A stretch of DNA of 64,000 nt from Lepidodermella squamata (lineage: Eukaryota > Gastrotricha): positions 3,782,001 through 3,846,000 of the forward strand of contig JBLDXI010000032.1 of NCBI GenBank assembly GCA_047495785.1, given 5' to 3'. Every line of letters begins with the position of its first letter. The stretch's first letter is position 1. The notes beneath the pieces were generated by a model that saw nothing but the letters and a program-made list of their open reading frames with translations, made no database searches and had not been told where the DNA came from. The translations under genes were made by a program, and so were the position numbers. Below, piece after piece: positions 1 to 15,057 of this stretch.

Positions 1-100
1 ATGATTTCCGACCCAGTTGGCGCAAAGGCGATTCGCTCAATCCTCGGCGCCAACCAGCGGCTTCGATTGTGTTTGCTGCTGACAACGGCTAGCATGATAA

Positions 101-325
101 TGCTATTCCGGATGCGCGCCATTTGACGGCGACACAGTAACGGCATCAAAACGAGCGGTGCTAGTAGAGGCATTTTTCACAGAAATTAATAGCGAAGTTA
201 TAAGGCGCGCTATGAAGAATGTCCCAGCAGTGACGACTCTTGTGGCAAATCACAGAGCAAGCCCGGCAGTGGGTGGCACTCCGCTCTCCGCTCGGCAAAG
301 TGGTTGCGGACCTTCCTGCGTCTAA
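101..325 (+). other. Open frame of unknown nature, possible coding remnant
   Basis: A 74-codon frame is open between two stops and has no clear start codon. Its translation is of mixed composition and resembles no family I recognise. It could be an exon or element remnant cut by the window edge. The rest of 1-1829 is AT-rich and shows no convincing gene. Confidence 0.15.
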
Positions 326-1866
326 AAATACCCGTGAGACGGTGGAGCCTAGCAATAGTGAGCCAACCGACCGCCGCCGGTCGAAAAAATATCTAAAATA
401 CGAAAAAAGGAAAGTTTTGCGATATACGCATATTCATTTTGTGCTGCAGATTTAAAATTCGGGCGATGTTTTTCAATTAGGCGCCGATCAAACCTTTTAT
501 ACCTCTCTGACTTCATACTGTCCTGACCTGAAAACACACCCCTGTTCGAAGCTCAATCTTAACAGACCTACATTCTGCTAGCTGTAATGCCCGAAAAAGC
601 CCGAAACGCTTTACCAACTTGATGTTGTTTTTATTTTAACCTTGTCAGAATGTCTTCTCTTCATCATCATTATTTCAAGGCGCACAAAAAGAGAATAATA
701 CGCACTTTCCACAACTTTTTCTTGGAGAAGCGGTCAAAATATCGAGTAATTATAATTATTATATTACGTATAATTCACGTGTATGCGACATACAAGCGAT
801 GCGTGTCTGGCAGCCAGATATCAACGACGACAAGCTTCGTTCAAAAAAAACTTGGGTACGAACAGACGACATCGCCGTGATATTTTATCATTTTTTCTGC
901 GGTATCGCTCAAATAAAACAATATTATATAAATCATCAATTTTCGATTGTATAAACACTTTTGGCGACGATTAAACACGGCAATGGGTACGTATATTACA
1001 TATATAAGTAGTAAAGCATTCAAATAGCAGTTGCAACAGTGGTAACAGACAGCAATATGATGATTTCACATAAAGCTATGCAGTCAAGTATTTGTCGATG
1101 CAGCCTTTTGTCTCAACATTTACATTTTCTCGGATGGAACTCTTTCTTTGTGTAATACACAGCTAACGATGACTCGACAGCGCACATAATTGAATTAATG
1201 CATCCAATCGATTTCAATCCTGCAACGACGCTGGTATTATTAACTAGCAGATGATAGGAGAAATAATAAAAGGGCGCACCACCGTGTTCAAACGACACGA
1301 AGCAACAGACCAGGCATTGATTTTTTTATGTATATAGGAGATGAACAAAAAATCGACAAAAAATAGAAAATTTTCGATAATATAAGAGCCCAGCATGCAC
1401 GTCAGAGCTGGTGCGAGGTGATGGAAGAGGGTTTCAACACGGCTGGAATCAGGCGACAACGCGTCATGGAAACGAAATAGCAAAGTCAACACGTACGCGC
1501 CAGAGAGAGGGCGGAAAAAGAACTAAAATCAGACCACAGAGTAAGAAAATTATATATTTATAAGTGAAAGTTTTGGAAGAGCAACTATAACATGTTTTAA
1601 TACCGAGTTCGGTTAGGTCTGCCTTTTCATCAATCTGCTTTGACCACAAAAATGTCCTTGGTTCTCAAATATTCACGTCATGCAAATCTTAAATACCACA
1701 AGACAAAATAGTATCAACGCATCCACCGTAATAAACTTTTAGGATGCTTTATTCGTTATTTTTTATACTCAATGTTAAAATTTTTAGCGGGACGATCACA
1801 GATAATACTATGATATATCAATTAATGCAATGAACAGTTTTTTGCACCGCGTGAAAAAGGGTGATA
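326..1866. other. Intergenic, no gene seen
   Basis: AT-rich sequence with only short frames that lack coding character. It lies beyond the 3' end of the minus-strand kinase gene, so its right part probably holds that gene's 3' UTR and polyadenylation region. Confidence 0.4.
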
Positions 1867-5592
<3,726 letters not shown>

Positions 5593-5605
5593 GATATTAA
5601 ACTAT

Positions 5606-5618
5606 CTGAAAAAGAAGT
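5606..5618 (-). promoter_or_regulatory. Splice acceptor just upstream of kinase ATG
   Basis: A pyrimidine tract ending in AG (minus strand, AG at 5607-5606) sits 14 nt before the kinase start codon. No in-frame coding exon is evident upstream, so this is a 5' UTR intron acceptor or a trans-splice site. Confidence 0.5.
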
Positions 5619-6944
5619 ATGATTACAATCAACCGTCTAGAAGCCCGTTAGGCGAAGAGCATATCGCTATAGTAGAATTCTTAGTTAAGGAGTATTGCAT
5701 TCCGGCGATATTTCGCTTCTCCTCGTGGTTTATCAGAGAAAATGGAATTTAATTCAAGGTAGATATGATTGTCCTTCAAGAGAAAAGCATGAAAACTAAG
5801 CTTATTTCTTGAGACGGTGTATTATAAATTAGCCGTATCAGCTAGTGTTAAAGTAGCAGTAGCACACCTGGGATTTATTCAGGAGGTGAACCGAAGATCA
5901 ACATGAGATTAAGTTTGTGCATGCGAGGGATGCAATGAAAGAAATACCAAAAGATCTACAAGATCACAACAAATATCACAACTTAGGTAGGAGATATAGC
6001 AGTAGACAGCAGTAAAACAGATCGAACACAACATTTTTCATTTTTCAACCCGAACTGGTCTAGGCGCTCAGATGGAAGGTCAATGAGGAATAAGGGCGAT
6101 GTTGATTGCAGTTGATTGCTAAGATTGCTTGTTGCTTGCAACTTCCAACTGCCATAAACAAACGGATCGCACATCACTTATCAGATAGCAATATTCATAC
6201 CGCGATTGACACCTTGGTTGCTTTCATAATAAATCAAGAATCAAGCAATCCACCACCCCGATAACAAAGAGGATCGATCAAAACGGATCAGGTAGTAGAG
6301 CGACAAAAACTACTACTGCTCCGAAAATCATCTCGAAACGCAGAATTCTTAATGCAGTTAACTAGTTGAGCATGCCGGCAACTTATCGGGCGTGTAGATG
6401 AACGCGTAGATGAAATCTCAAAGAAGAATGATTAACTATGATTTATGATTAACAATATATAACAAAGAAGCAAAAAGCAAGTCGTTTCGGTGATCGGTGA
6501 TGATGTTGAGGGGAGCTGAAAAGTATGAGTCAGGTGATCCACGGTGATCCAACGGCGCTGAAGTTAGCCAGAACGAAATTAGCCAGAACCATATTTAAAA
6601 AATATATATATTTAGCTGATAATAGCTGATTGAGTTATGAAAGAAAATATATTTTTTTATATTATTTTGCGACCTTGAATAGACTGGGCGGGCGATTTAA
6701 ACGGGCGGGCTAAAAACTTGGGGGTGTCCCCAACGTTCTCAGCGGGTTTCTGGCAGCTTTTACGCCTCTGGATGTACCCAGAACTCTTAGCTATGTTTGT
6801 TCTTCATATCTGATGCTTATTCTAGGTTCCGGCCTTACTTCCGGCGCGATATCACTATGCAGAGTGTGGTTTTTGTCTGATTATCTCGACTTCTTGCGGG
6901 CTGGACCGTATTTATTCGCATTTTATGAGGTATCCAAAGTTCTC
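5619..6944. other. Intergenic, upstream of kinase
   Basis: No convincing gene. The sequence is AT-rich with short local duplications, for example two tandem copies of a gttagccagaac-like unit near 6560-6590. The kinase promoter presumably lies here, but no specific element is recognisable. Confidence 0.35.
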
Positions 6945-7075
6945 ACATGCTTAGCTGGTCATCCAGACCCTTTAGCTAAGAGTATTCTTACATAATTTGT
7001 CATATTACATTTTTATTAGGGTCTGGCTCGGATATTTGAGACTCCAGGAACTTCATCTTGGGCTAGAATGTGACA
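6945..7075. repeat. Dispersed repeat, copy 1 of 3
   Basis: Contains agctggtcatccagaccc followed by an AT-rich block and a gactcca block. The same order of blocks recurs at 7608-7745 and 7777-7910. Degenerate relatives (agctaagggtctggatgg) occur near 22020 and 22195. Confidence 0.45.
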
Positions 7076-7561
7076 TTTTAATTGTTGTTAAAATGATTGA
7101 AGGTAACATCGCTCTTCGTGCCGGTGACTATTTTAATTTTTCTACTACCCCTAGAGGTGAATCTGAAAATAGGTTAATAGCCCCTAAAACTGTTACTGCT
7201 GCGAGAAAATCTTTCTTTAGTTGTAGAATAGTTGCAATATGGAATTCCTTGCCTCTTTATCTCAAAAACATCCACGACTTGAACTTATTTAAACTAATGC
7301 TCGATAATCATAACGATATCCTAGTCAAACACATGATCAACTCCGCATAATTCGCCTGTATAATTTGCTCCTTATAAATTAGATTAAAATATCCTCTTCC
7401 TGGGCGCATGTTAGTAGCTAGTCTCTTTGCGTCCCATGCTGTTATAATATAGTCTCCTCTGAAATGTTATGCTTACCGATTTATTACTAGCTTGTTAATA
7501 ATTAATTCAACTGGGTTAACAGCAATAAAACACATTGTATTGTATTGTATTGTATTGTATA
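7010..7561 (+). mobile_element. Non-LTR retrotransposon 3' end (Jockey/CR1 type)
   Basis: The frame ending at 7350 has the C-terminal signature of non-LTR reverse-transcriptase proteins: a TAARKSFFSCR block followed by WNSLP and a short terminal helix. It is severely 5'-truncated. A 3' UTR of about 180 bp follows and ends in a pentanucleotide tandem repeat (TATTG units, about 7533-7561), the kind of tail such elements leave. It is a dead copy with no RT core. Confidence 0.7.
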
Positions 7562-7607
7562 GAATAGTTACATCGACGAATAGTTCGCGACGATCATGTT
7601 TTCTCGT

Positions 7608-7745
7608 CAGCCAGACCTGTAACTAGCTATCCAGACCGTTTAGCTGATAATATTGTAGCACAATTTGTTAAATTTGATTGGGTATAGGAGTCTAGTTCGC
7701 GTTTCCCGACTCCAGTGTCTTGAACTTGAACTTGGACGCGGTTAA
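7608..7745. repeat. Dispersed repeat, copy 2 of 3
   Basis: Begins gtcagccagacctg and carries the tatccagaccgtttagct block. It is aligned by eye with copies at 6945 and 7777. Confidence 0.45.
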
Positions 7746-7776
7746 AAGGGTTTACCCGAAACCCGAACATGTTTTT

Positions 7777-7910
7777 TGTCAGCCAGACCTGTGGCTGGCG
7801 ATCCAGACTGATTTGACATAGTGTCAAGCATAATTTCAACAATTTGAATGCATTAGGCCTGCCTGGTTCGGGTTTTTCGACTCCATTCGACTCTTTCTGC
7901 TTACTACCAG
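7777..7910. repeat. Dispersed repeat, copy 3 of 3
   Basis: Begins gtcagccagacctg, then gatccagactgatttgac and a gactccattcgact block. It shares its first 14 bases exactly with copy 2. Confidence 0.45.
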
Positions 7911-7947
7911 CGCCTTCAACACGGCTTTTTGATTCTGATGAAAACTA

Positions 7948-8597
7948 CAGTATATTTTCAATATAGTGAACGCTGTTCGTGCCATCAAGTTTGTTCACTA
8001 TAACGAAATTCCACTATAGTGATAGTTGAAAAAGGAAACGTTTATATGGCTTCAAAGCTCCGAATATTACTGCTAAATGCATCGGCGGCGTATATATACT
8101 AGAAAAATCTGACTCTTAAGCGAAAAGTAATCAGTAATAGTCGTTTGAACAGTTCTGATAGTCGCCAACAGCTCGGGGCCCGCTCCTTGAAGCTTCTTCA
8201 AGGGGTGGACCTCGAATTCTGACAACTGCTGCGGCCCATTTGAGCCGTGCGAAATTGCGCTTGAGACCCTTAATCTACGCTCGAGATTCACCAATTTTGG
8301 AAGCTTGCGAACGATTTTCATGTCTTTTTACGGTTCATAAAGTTTTTGAAATCGTTTTTGAAGAATTTATTTTTCAAAATTTAGCCTCGTTCATTATATC
8401 GCTCGCTAAACACGTGTTTTATATGGCGTATGCGCCGCAAAAAGCGTTTACAATGACGATTGTTCACTATATGTGTCGTTCACAATACCGATAGCTATTA
8501 TAAGGTAAATAGGCCACTTTGAGCCGCGTGCCAGCAAAATCGTTCACTGCAGCGATAGTTCACTATAAACGGCTATCACTATAACGATAATATACTG
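7948..8597. mobile_element. Pogo/Tigger-like TIR DNA element
   Basis: The ends are inverted repeats beginning CAGTATATT, with a shared inner TATAGTGA block, flanked by TA on both sides (7946-7947 and 8598-8599), the target duplication of Tc1/mariner/pogo elements. Further TTCACTATA-type copies occur internally. A minus-strand frame at 8073-8321 contains QTTITDYF, resembling the C-terminal tail of Tigger/CENP-B-type transposases. The 650-bp size means a deleted, non-autonomous copy. Confidence 0.6.
8073..8321 (-). pseudogene. Possible transposase C-terminal remnant
   Basis: The frame lies inside the TIR element and includes VQTTITDYF, similar to the terminal motif of pogo/Tigger transposases. 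No DDE catalytic core is present. It is assigned only from this short motif and the surrounding TIRs. Confidence 0.3.
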
Positions 8598-8815
8598 TAG
8601 TGTTGCAGGCATCATATGACATATGCGTCTTCGTTAACGTTCTGATTGTTTTACAGCTCAGAGCGTAAATTCGTGTAATGGCTACCATTATCTATAGACT
8701 ATCTAATCACTAAACAGTTATATTTTCCTGCACTATTGTTAACTTTCTTTTCAGTCCTTTTTCAGTCCCTTTTCTGATTCTTACATATAGATAGCCAGAT
8801 TGATTTTTAATACTA

Positions 8816-8968
8816 ATGTCTGAACCCGTTATTCTGGGACGGAACAGGCAAGATCCAAAGCGAGATCAAACCCAAGAGCTCCCCATTATCTACCTGCCAA
8901 CGCCGCCCACACGCTTCCCGACCGAAGGCACGAAGCCGGAGGAGCCAGTAATTGAGGAAGTCAGCTAG
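8816..8968 (+). CDS. Small Pro/Glu-rich ORF of unknown function
   Basis: A 50-codon frame from ATG to TAG, Pro- and Glu-rich, with a plausible AATAAA signal at 9021-9026, about 53 bp after the stop. An AG acceptor-like site (acatatag) lies 26 nt upstream of the ATG, as for other genes here. It may be a small gene or the last exon of a larger one. No family is recognised. Confidence 0.3.
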   Translation: MSEPVILGRNRQDPKRDQTQELPIIYLPTPPTRFPTEGTKPEEPVIEEVS

Positions 8969-9314
8969 ACAACTTGCTTTTTGATGATGCATCGTTGTTG
9001 ATGATTAACTGGTGCCATGGAATAAATATTTACCTAATGCAATTGGAGAAGAAGATGTTAAATGTTAAATCAATACCTATCTTTTTGCATTTTATCTCTT
9101 CTAGTTATTACATCCGCGTTCCCCTGGAACATAAAATTCAACTGTAAGAGAATTGTATGAGAATAGCCCTTGATGACGAGAAATCGCACAGTTGCCTATT
9201 TACCTATCAGCTTTCAAGTTTTATGCCATCAATAGGTTTTTTGTGATTTTGTTTGAGCTCAATTGTTACCGTCTGTTATCTAGATATCTCGATTATTGCT
9301 GGGAATAAGACGCC

Positions 9315-9966
9315 ATGGACCTGTTGGAAAGCAGAGGTTTGTAAATTTCCTGAAATTCCTGAAATATTTCGTTTATGTTATCACTGAAACTGATGCACCA
9401 TTCTAGGTTCCTGCTCTGACCTATGAATTTTCAGTGGCACAAGGAACCTTGACGATGAGAAATGATCGTGAGTGCTGTTGATAGAAATTCCGTAACTGGA
9501 GCGGTTCGTGTTCCCATTTTTTTCGCAGATATTCGAATAAATTGTATGTTCTTACAGATTCACATCTCCGCTTCTATACCGCATACCCGACCTCATAGAA
9601 AATCGATTTCAAAACGGCCCTAATGCAGACTTTTATTTTCTTGTTAACTGTTTTCCATTTTAGCGTATTTCAATTGCTGTTATTATTACTGCAAAAGTAT
9701 TGAGGTTTGTAGGTAAGAATTTTTCTCCAAATCGCTTCAAATTTTTGTTTGGCACTGTAACTATTGCACGTTATTGATAACATTTCATGTTTATTTTCGA
9801 TTTATGTTCGTATTCACTTTCGCTATTTCACGATGAATAAAATAAAACGTTAACTTGATTCCGGTTTTGTCTTTTTTGTGTTATTGAGTTCAAATACAGC
9901 TGCACTCGCCATTACGTTCCTGCGAAGGAAGAAATTGCCGAGAATCGGAAGGAGGAAACAAAATGA
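9315..9966 (+). CDS. Candidate micro-exon gene, 61 aa, unknown
   Basis: Five short segments join in a consistent phase: 9315-9336, 9435-9467, 9529-9543, 9664-9712 and 9900-9966. Donors are GTTTGT, GTGAGT, GTATGT and GTAAGA; acceptors are tttcag, ttcgcag, ttttag and atacag. The product would be a 61-residue Cys/Tyr-containing protein with an acidic, lysine-rich C-terminus. A second frame through the last two exons is also open and would be hydrophobic, so the model is uncertain. No homologous family is recognised. Confidence 0.28.
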
Positions 9967-10096
9967 TTCCAGCCCCAAAAAAGACACATTTTGTTGAACA
10001 TTTTTGTTTTCGGCTTTATTCTTAAGGCGGACGCATTACGAGAAAAAATTGCTAGCAGAAGTTGTTTTTTTTTCGAATATTTCCATCTTCATAAAG

Positions 10097-10500
10097 ATGG
10101 CCGTTGTTTCAAAAGATCCAGACGTTCTGATATAGTTATATCCTGATATACGAATCCTATCGGTCCTGCGCAGCCTATTAGTCCGACCAAATCGGATTTT
10201 TCCTTTAGCGTGAGTTCTAACAATCGGTCGAAGGGTATTCAATAAAAGCCAATGTTCCAATAGGATTCCTTCGAACTTGGACCGGGTATAAGAGCCCATG
10301 CAAACCCGCCGTCGCCAGATTTCGTCGACGAAGAAGCACAAAAATGCTACCGTTGCGGCCGTACGTTGAAATGGGACGATACTTGTCCTGGTTGTGAGAT
10401 CAGCGTTTCAATCGACCACCTTCATGCTACGCAACAGGATCTAGATCGTATGCGGCAGTTTTCAGAAGCTCAGAAGCGGAAGCGCGAAAGAAGGGAATGA
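10097..10500 (+). CDS. Small CxxC/CxxC zinc-ribbon-like protein
   Basis: Modelled exons 10097-10123, 10174-10209 and 10264-10500 are in phase and give 99 aa. The last exon is well supported: it has a GTGAGT donor before it, a 54-bp intron and an open frame to a stop at 10498-10500. It encodes CYRC, ten residues, then CPGC, a two-knuckle zinc-ribbon or rubredoxin-like pattern, followed by a charged helix ending in a KRKRERRE basic tail that could be a nuclear signal. The first exon rests on a weak GTTCTG donor. The gene ends 146 bp before the OTU-transposase ATG on the same strand and could be co-transcribed with it. The function is unknown; nucleic-acid or protein binding is only an inference from the zinc motif. 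Confidence 0.45.
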
Positions 10501-10646
10501 AAAGTTAACCTGAAAAATGGTTTTTTGTGTTGAAAAAATGAGTGAGATGAGGCGAATGATATTACCGAGAAAATGTATGATTCTTGATTGATCGAGCTTT
10601 GAGAAAATATGACGAGCCATTTTCGAAAATATTGATTTTCCTTTAG

Positions 10647-13600
10647 ATGCCAGTCGAAATTAAAGATACTGACCCAATTATAATCGATAAAGCTAAACGA
10701 TGGCTTTCCTCGCAAAATTTGGACAAGATCCCGGCTGGCGATGGTCACAGCAGGGCTGAGTCATGCGTGGGCCGCTTGATCGGTCGTGGTTGGGGGAAAG
10801 ATGCGAATACGAAAAGAAATCGTAAGCACATCTACAATCGCCTGAAAGCCAATCATTTGATCGCAATCGAGCGGAAGTCGTCCAGCGATGTGACCGCAGC
10901 TGAATCAATGCCGCCCGAATCAACCGAGCAAGCAAATAACCCAGCCTTGACGACGATCAGCATTGTTGTTGAGGAAGATAGGTGGCAGACTTTCTATCCA
11001 AGCAAAAAGAAGAAAACCGGGAAAAAAACGGCAACCATTCTCGAGTTGGGCGAGACTTACGGCCACGTGCTAAACCGAAGCTGGCAGGAATACATGCGCC
11101 ACACAGCCAAGCTCGAAGTTGAACAAGGGGGTCGAGATGATCGGCTGCTAGAAGAGAAGTTGCGGCAAATATGCGCCATTTCAGTCCCGAATCAAACAAT
11201 TCGCAAAACAATTGATCCGGCAATCGTTATAAATGCGCATTGTTCGGTTTCCAAGATCATCACGGCTGACTTTGAGGAGGAGGAAAAGCTGTGTCACAAG
11301 GAATTTCACTTTGAGCGTATTGGAGAGCCTAACCACCCACCTGAAGATCCGATCCGTCGTCCGCTGAAAGGAGCTATCAGACTAGAAGCCAAACAATTGT
11401 TGGAAACGGAACAGTCTGATAAGGTAATAATTAGCTATTGATAATGATTTGATTCATAGCTTACTCATGAAATTCGAGCAGGTGAAAAATCTGGCCGAGC
11501 GATTTGGCGAAAGTCACGCGTTGTCCACTTATCAGAAAGCACATAGCGAAATGAGCCTGAAAGATCGACTACATCCTGACAAGACCATTGACATGCTGTT
11601 GCGTCGGAAAGAGGAACAAAGCGAGGGAAAACCGTACATTCGAGATATTGGCGACGGCGACCGGTTCCATTTGGTCCTATTCACGGACGAGATGCTCGAG
11701 GCCTACGGCGAAATAGCCACTAGACCCTTTCCTCGGCCTATCCTGCAGTTTGACGGAACCGGATCGCTTTGGAAATATGATCCTGATTACAACAAATCGC
11801 TTTATTATACGTTGACGTGGTCTGAGAGCGTTAATGTTCGTGCTAACGGGAAACAAACAAACCTGCCAACGTTGCTCCATTTCCTGCAAAACGGTTGTAG
11901 CAACGAACAACTGAAGCTAATCACCCTGATTTATCTGTGTTGTTCGCATGTCATGGCAGCAATGGCACGATTTTTGGCGCGAAAATCTCCCAAATCTGCC
12001 AAACACGTCAAAAAGATTGCTCTAACCGCTTTCGGCGCTCTCCAAAACTCCACCACCTTGGACGAGGCTATCGAAATTTATGGACTGATTTATCTCGTAT
12101 TTGGCTTGAATTTTATCGTCCCCGGCGCCCTCGACAGCCTGAAACAGAAAATTGCTGAATTCGATAAACCTGACACGGTCGATTACGACAAACTGGTTTC
12201 CGATGAGTTTATTGCTCAATCGCTCTGAAGAAGACGGGGAGTTGCCGGACACGCAGGAAACTTTCATCTCCACTGAGGCTGGTCCGCTGAAGAAAATTTC
12301 GCCGTTTGCTATCCTGTGTAGCCAAAAAATTGATGAATTGCGTGAACAACATGGTCTATCGAATCCCAATCAACAATCGCTCCAGTCGCAGGAGGCTAAC
12401 CCGCTTTACTTACCTGTAGCATTCGAGCATATCCGCGACGTTTTTGCCCCCTTGTTGCCCTACGTTTGCGCGGGAATTCGGTACCCATCTAAAACCGGGG
12501 CTGCGTCGCCTGGTCGGACATTTCGACAACCGGACGGAGCGACACGTTACGCGAATGCCGCGCAGGAAAGCATGTTTAATCAGCGCAAGAATTCAGCTTT
12601 CAATCACCGTCTGCATTTTTGTCTCAGCAAAGTGTATGAGATCTTGCGCGAAAATGCCAGGCTCACCATGCTGGTGTTCTTCAAAGTTTTAACTGACCCC
12701 ACGGCCTTTCAAACCAAGCACCGCAACGTAATCAGGTCGGAAATCGAAGTCGGAAACGAGCAGCCGACAAAAAACGATACGACCAAGCCAGCCGCGCCGA
12801 AACCGTCTCGAATCGAAGATTTAACGGTGGAGGAGACCGAAAAGCTGACTGCTCAGTGGCAGAAGTCAAAGCCGAAGACCAAATCCCGTTATTACGAACG
12901 CGTCTATGAGAAAATGGTGGAGCTAATTCGAGAAGTGGAAAAGAAAAAGGGTGATAAGGACGAGAAAATCGAAAAACCAACAGCTGACCATGCTTATTCG
13001 AAAAAGCTGAAAGCGATTCCAGGCCTACCTGACGGATTGTTCGAAATCGCCAACTTACTTTCCAAGAAAAAATTCGAACTTCGAATTGTTGGTGCTGATG
13101 GGTACTTTAGCTGATAATTTCATCGTTTTACATTTTTCATTTTATTTTCCATTTTCAGAAGTTGCATGTATCGTGCTTATGCTGATCAGGACAATGGAGA
13201 CGAAGCCTCCTTCATGCAATATCGCGAGCTGTGTGCCAATTTCCAAGCGAAATACCCCGAGATGTTCTTAAATGCAGACCTATTCGATGTCGACGAGGTC
13301 GAGAATTTCATCCAATTCGACGAACATGTTGAGCGTATTCGCACAAGCCGTGGTTATTTCGCAGACCATAATGAAGTGAAGGCCTTGTCGTTGTCCAACA
13401 GGACCAACCTGGTCTATGCCCCCGATCTCACCGCTGTTGTTGTGAGTGCATCGAGATTTTACGCCTGACTTGACTAATAATGTTTCTTGAATATAGTTTC
13501 GCATCGCAAATGCTGAGGTCGCGGAGTACCGTCACTTGGTAATCGACATCACCGGCCAGCATTACTACAGCGTTCGGCGGCGCGGTGATGATTCAAACCA

Positions 13601-13724
13601 GCCGGCTACTATCGGCCCTCTCATCGAACTGGCGGGGGTAGAGTACAGATACATTGATGTCGAGTTGCCGCTTACAGGCGCCAGAAGACACGCCTATTCA
13701 ACCTGGTCGCATGAAGCAACGTGA
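10647..13724 (+). pseudogene. MULE-like transposase with C-terminal OTU protease
   Basis: Exons 10647-11423, 11482-13101, 13159-13441 and 13497-13724 are separated by 55-58-bp introns. All phases agree except for one extra base near 12222, where the frame shifts after IAQS and resumes at SEEDGEL. The product would be about 968 aa. The middle resembles MULE/NOF-type DDE transposases: FDGTGSLWKY with a candidate catalytic Asp (about 350) before LYYTL, a C-SH motif, and AAQESMFNQRK with a candidate Glu (about 621). The end is an OTU cysteine protease: GADGSCMYRA (Cys about 801) and GQHYYSV (His about 914). Basic, coiled segments lie between. A splice acceptor (ctttag) directly abuts the ATG. The single indel could be decay or a sequencing error. 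AATAAA at 13951 may end the transcript. The OTU assignment is good; the MULE assignment is by motif layout. Confidence 0.65.
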
Positions 13725-15057
13725 GCAATCCGATATCGCCACGCCACAACCTATAAAACCAGTGAAAGCCTACAAAAAGGGAGGTTAATCCCAGTGCCAC
13801 CTCATTAATTTGCATGATTTTTTACGCCAATTCTTACTGTGTGTGACGGTGACGATACGAAAAGACTGTCTTGGTTATCTCTCGCTTTATTTCCAAAGAA
13901 CTCGCCACGCAGGGTTCTGCGGGTAACAGAATTTATAATGTGACGTTCACAATAAAGAATCAATCGGCTTACGCTTTGATGACGAGCTATAGCAGATGAA
14001 AAGGGCGAACAGCCAAATGAAGCAACAAGGAAATCTACAATTGAATAAATAATTATGATTGACCGGATTACACGAATTGCACGGTCTCTTACTTCTCAGG
14101 CAGGAACAACAGCGAACGCACGATTGAAGACGGGCGGACTGTCAAAGTCGTAAACGCCTATACATAAATGTACACAAGTTATTCAACAGGGGGGTAAGGC
14201 CAAGAGAAAATAACTACAAAGGTAAGGACGAGGCAACTGCAGGTTTAGCGGGGTAGATAAATAGGATAGTAGACAGGCAGAAGTGTGGGAGTAGATAAAC
14301 AGCAATCAATCTAGTTACACGGGTAGACCGGAGGTAGGCAGGTAAGTACAGGTAAGGCAAGGTGAGGGAAGGTAAGATACAAAGTAGAAGACGGACAAAG
14401 AAGGAGATTTGAATCTCCCTCCTTTCAATATAAAATTATAATTTGGATTTTAGTTCATAATTATTTGTAATATAAATGTACAATTTGATTTTGAATAATA
14501 TTTATTATTTTGTACCAAGGTGTTGCCGCAGGTAACAAAGTCACACTCCCATTGTCGAAAAAATTTACACGGGGAAGCAAACAAAAAAGGGTAACGGGTG
14601 AAAGTAGCAAAGGCTAATGAAAACAATGTTACGTTTGAATATAGGCGGCCGAACGTAGATGCGTCCATCTAAGAAGGGCCGTAGTACGGTCAAGTGAAAC
14701 AATATACAGAGTCGACTCAATTGTTGAAGGATAAATGGCAGCATGCTGTGGGGCGATACAAGCCAGGTGAAATAGGTGCGCGCACGATAGACGATAAATG
14801 CGTAAAAGCCGGTCGAAGGAGGAACCAATACATAGTGTAGGCGCGGAAACAATCATAGTAACATTCATCATGACGGGGTGAAGGTAGTGGTGCCACGCGG
14901 GAGTTTTTATGTTTCATGTTCAAGTTATTTTATTAGAGACCGATGAGGAGCAGCCGGCAGGAAACAACCAATGTAATTATGGAGATATATCGAGACAAAC
15001 AGAATGGAGGAGGAAGAATGATCCACGCATTATATTCTTTCATAAAAATATATTATT
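13725..15057. other. Intergenic; GGTAAG-rich stretch
   Basis: No convincing gene. AATAAA at 13951-13956 could serve the upstream transposase gene. Between about 14190 and 14380 the plus strand is purine-rich with repeated GGTAAG/GGTAGG motifs. 14400-15050 is AT-rich. Confidence 0.4.

Noticed and set aside
12190-12235. Programmed ribosomal frameshift in the OTU-transposase
   Set aside because: No slippery heptamer is visible; a simple extra base explains the change.
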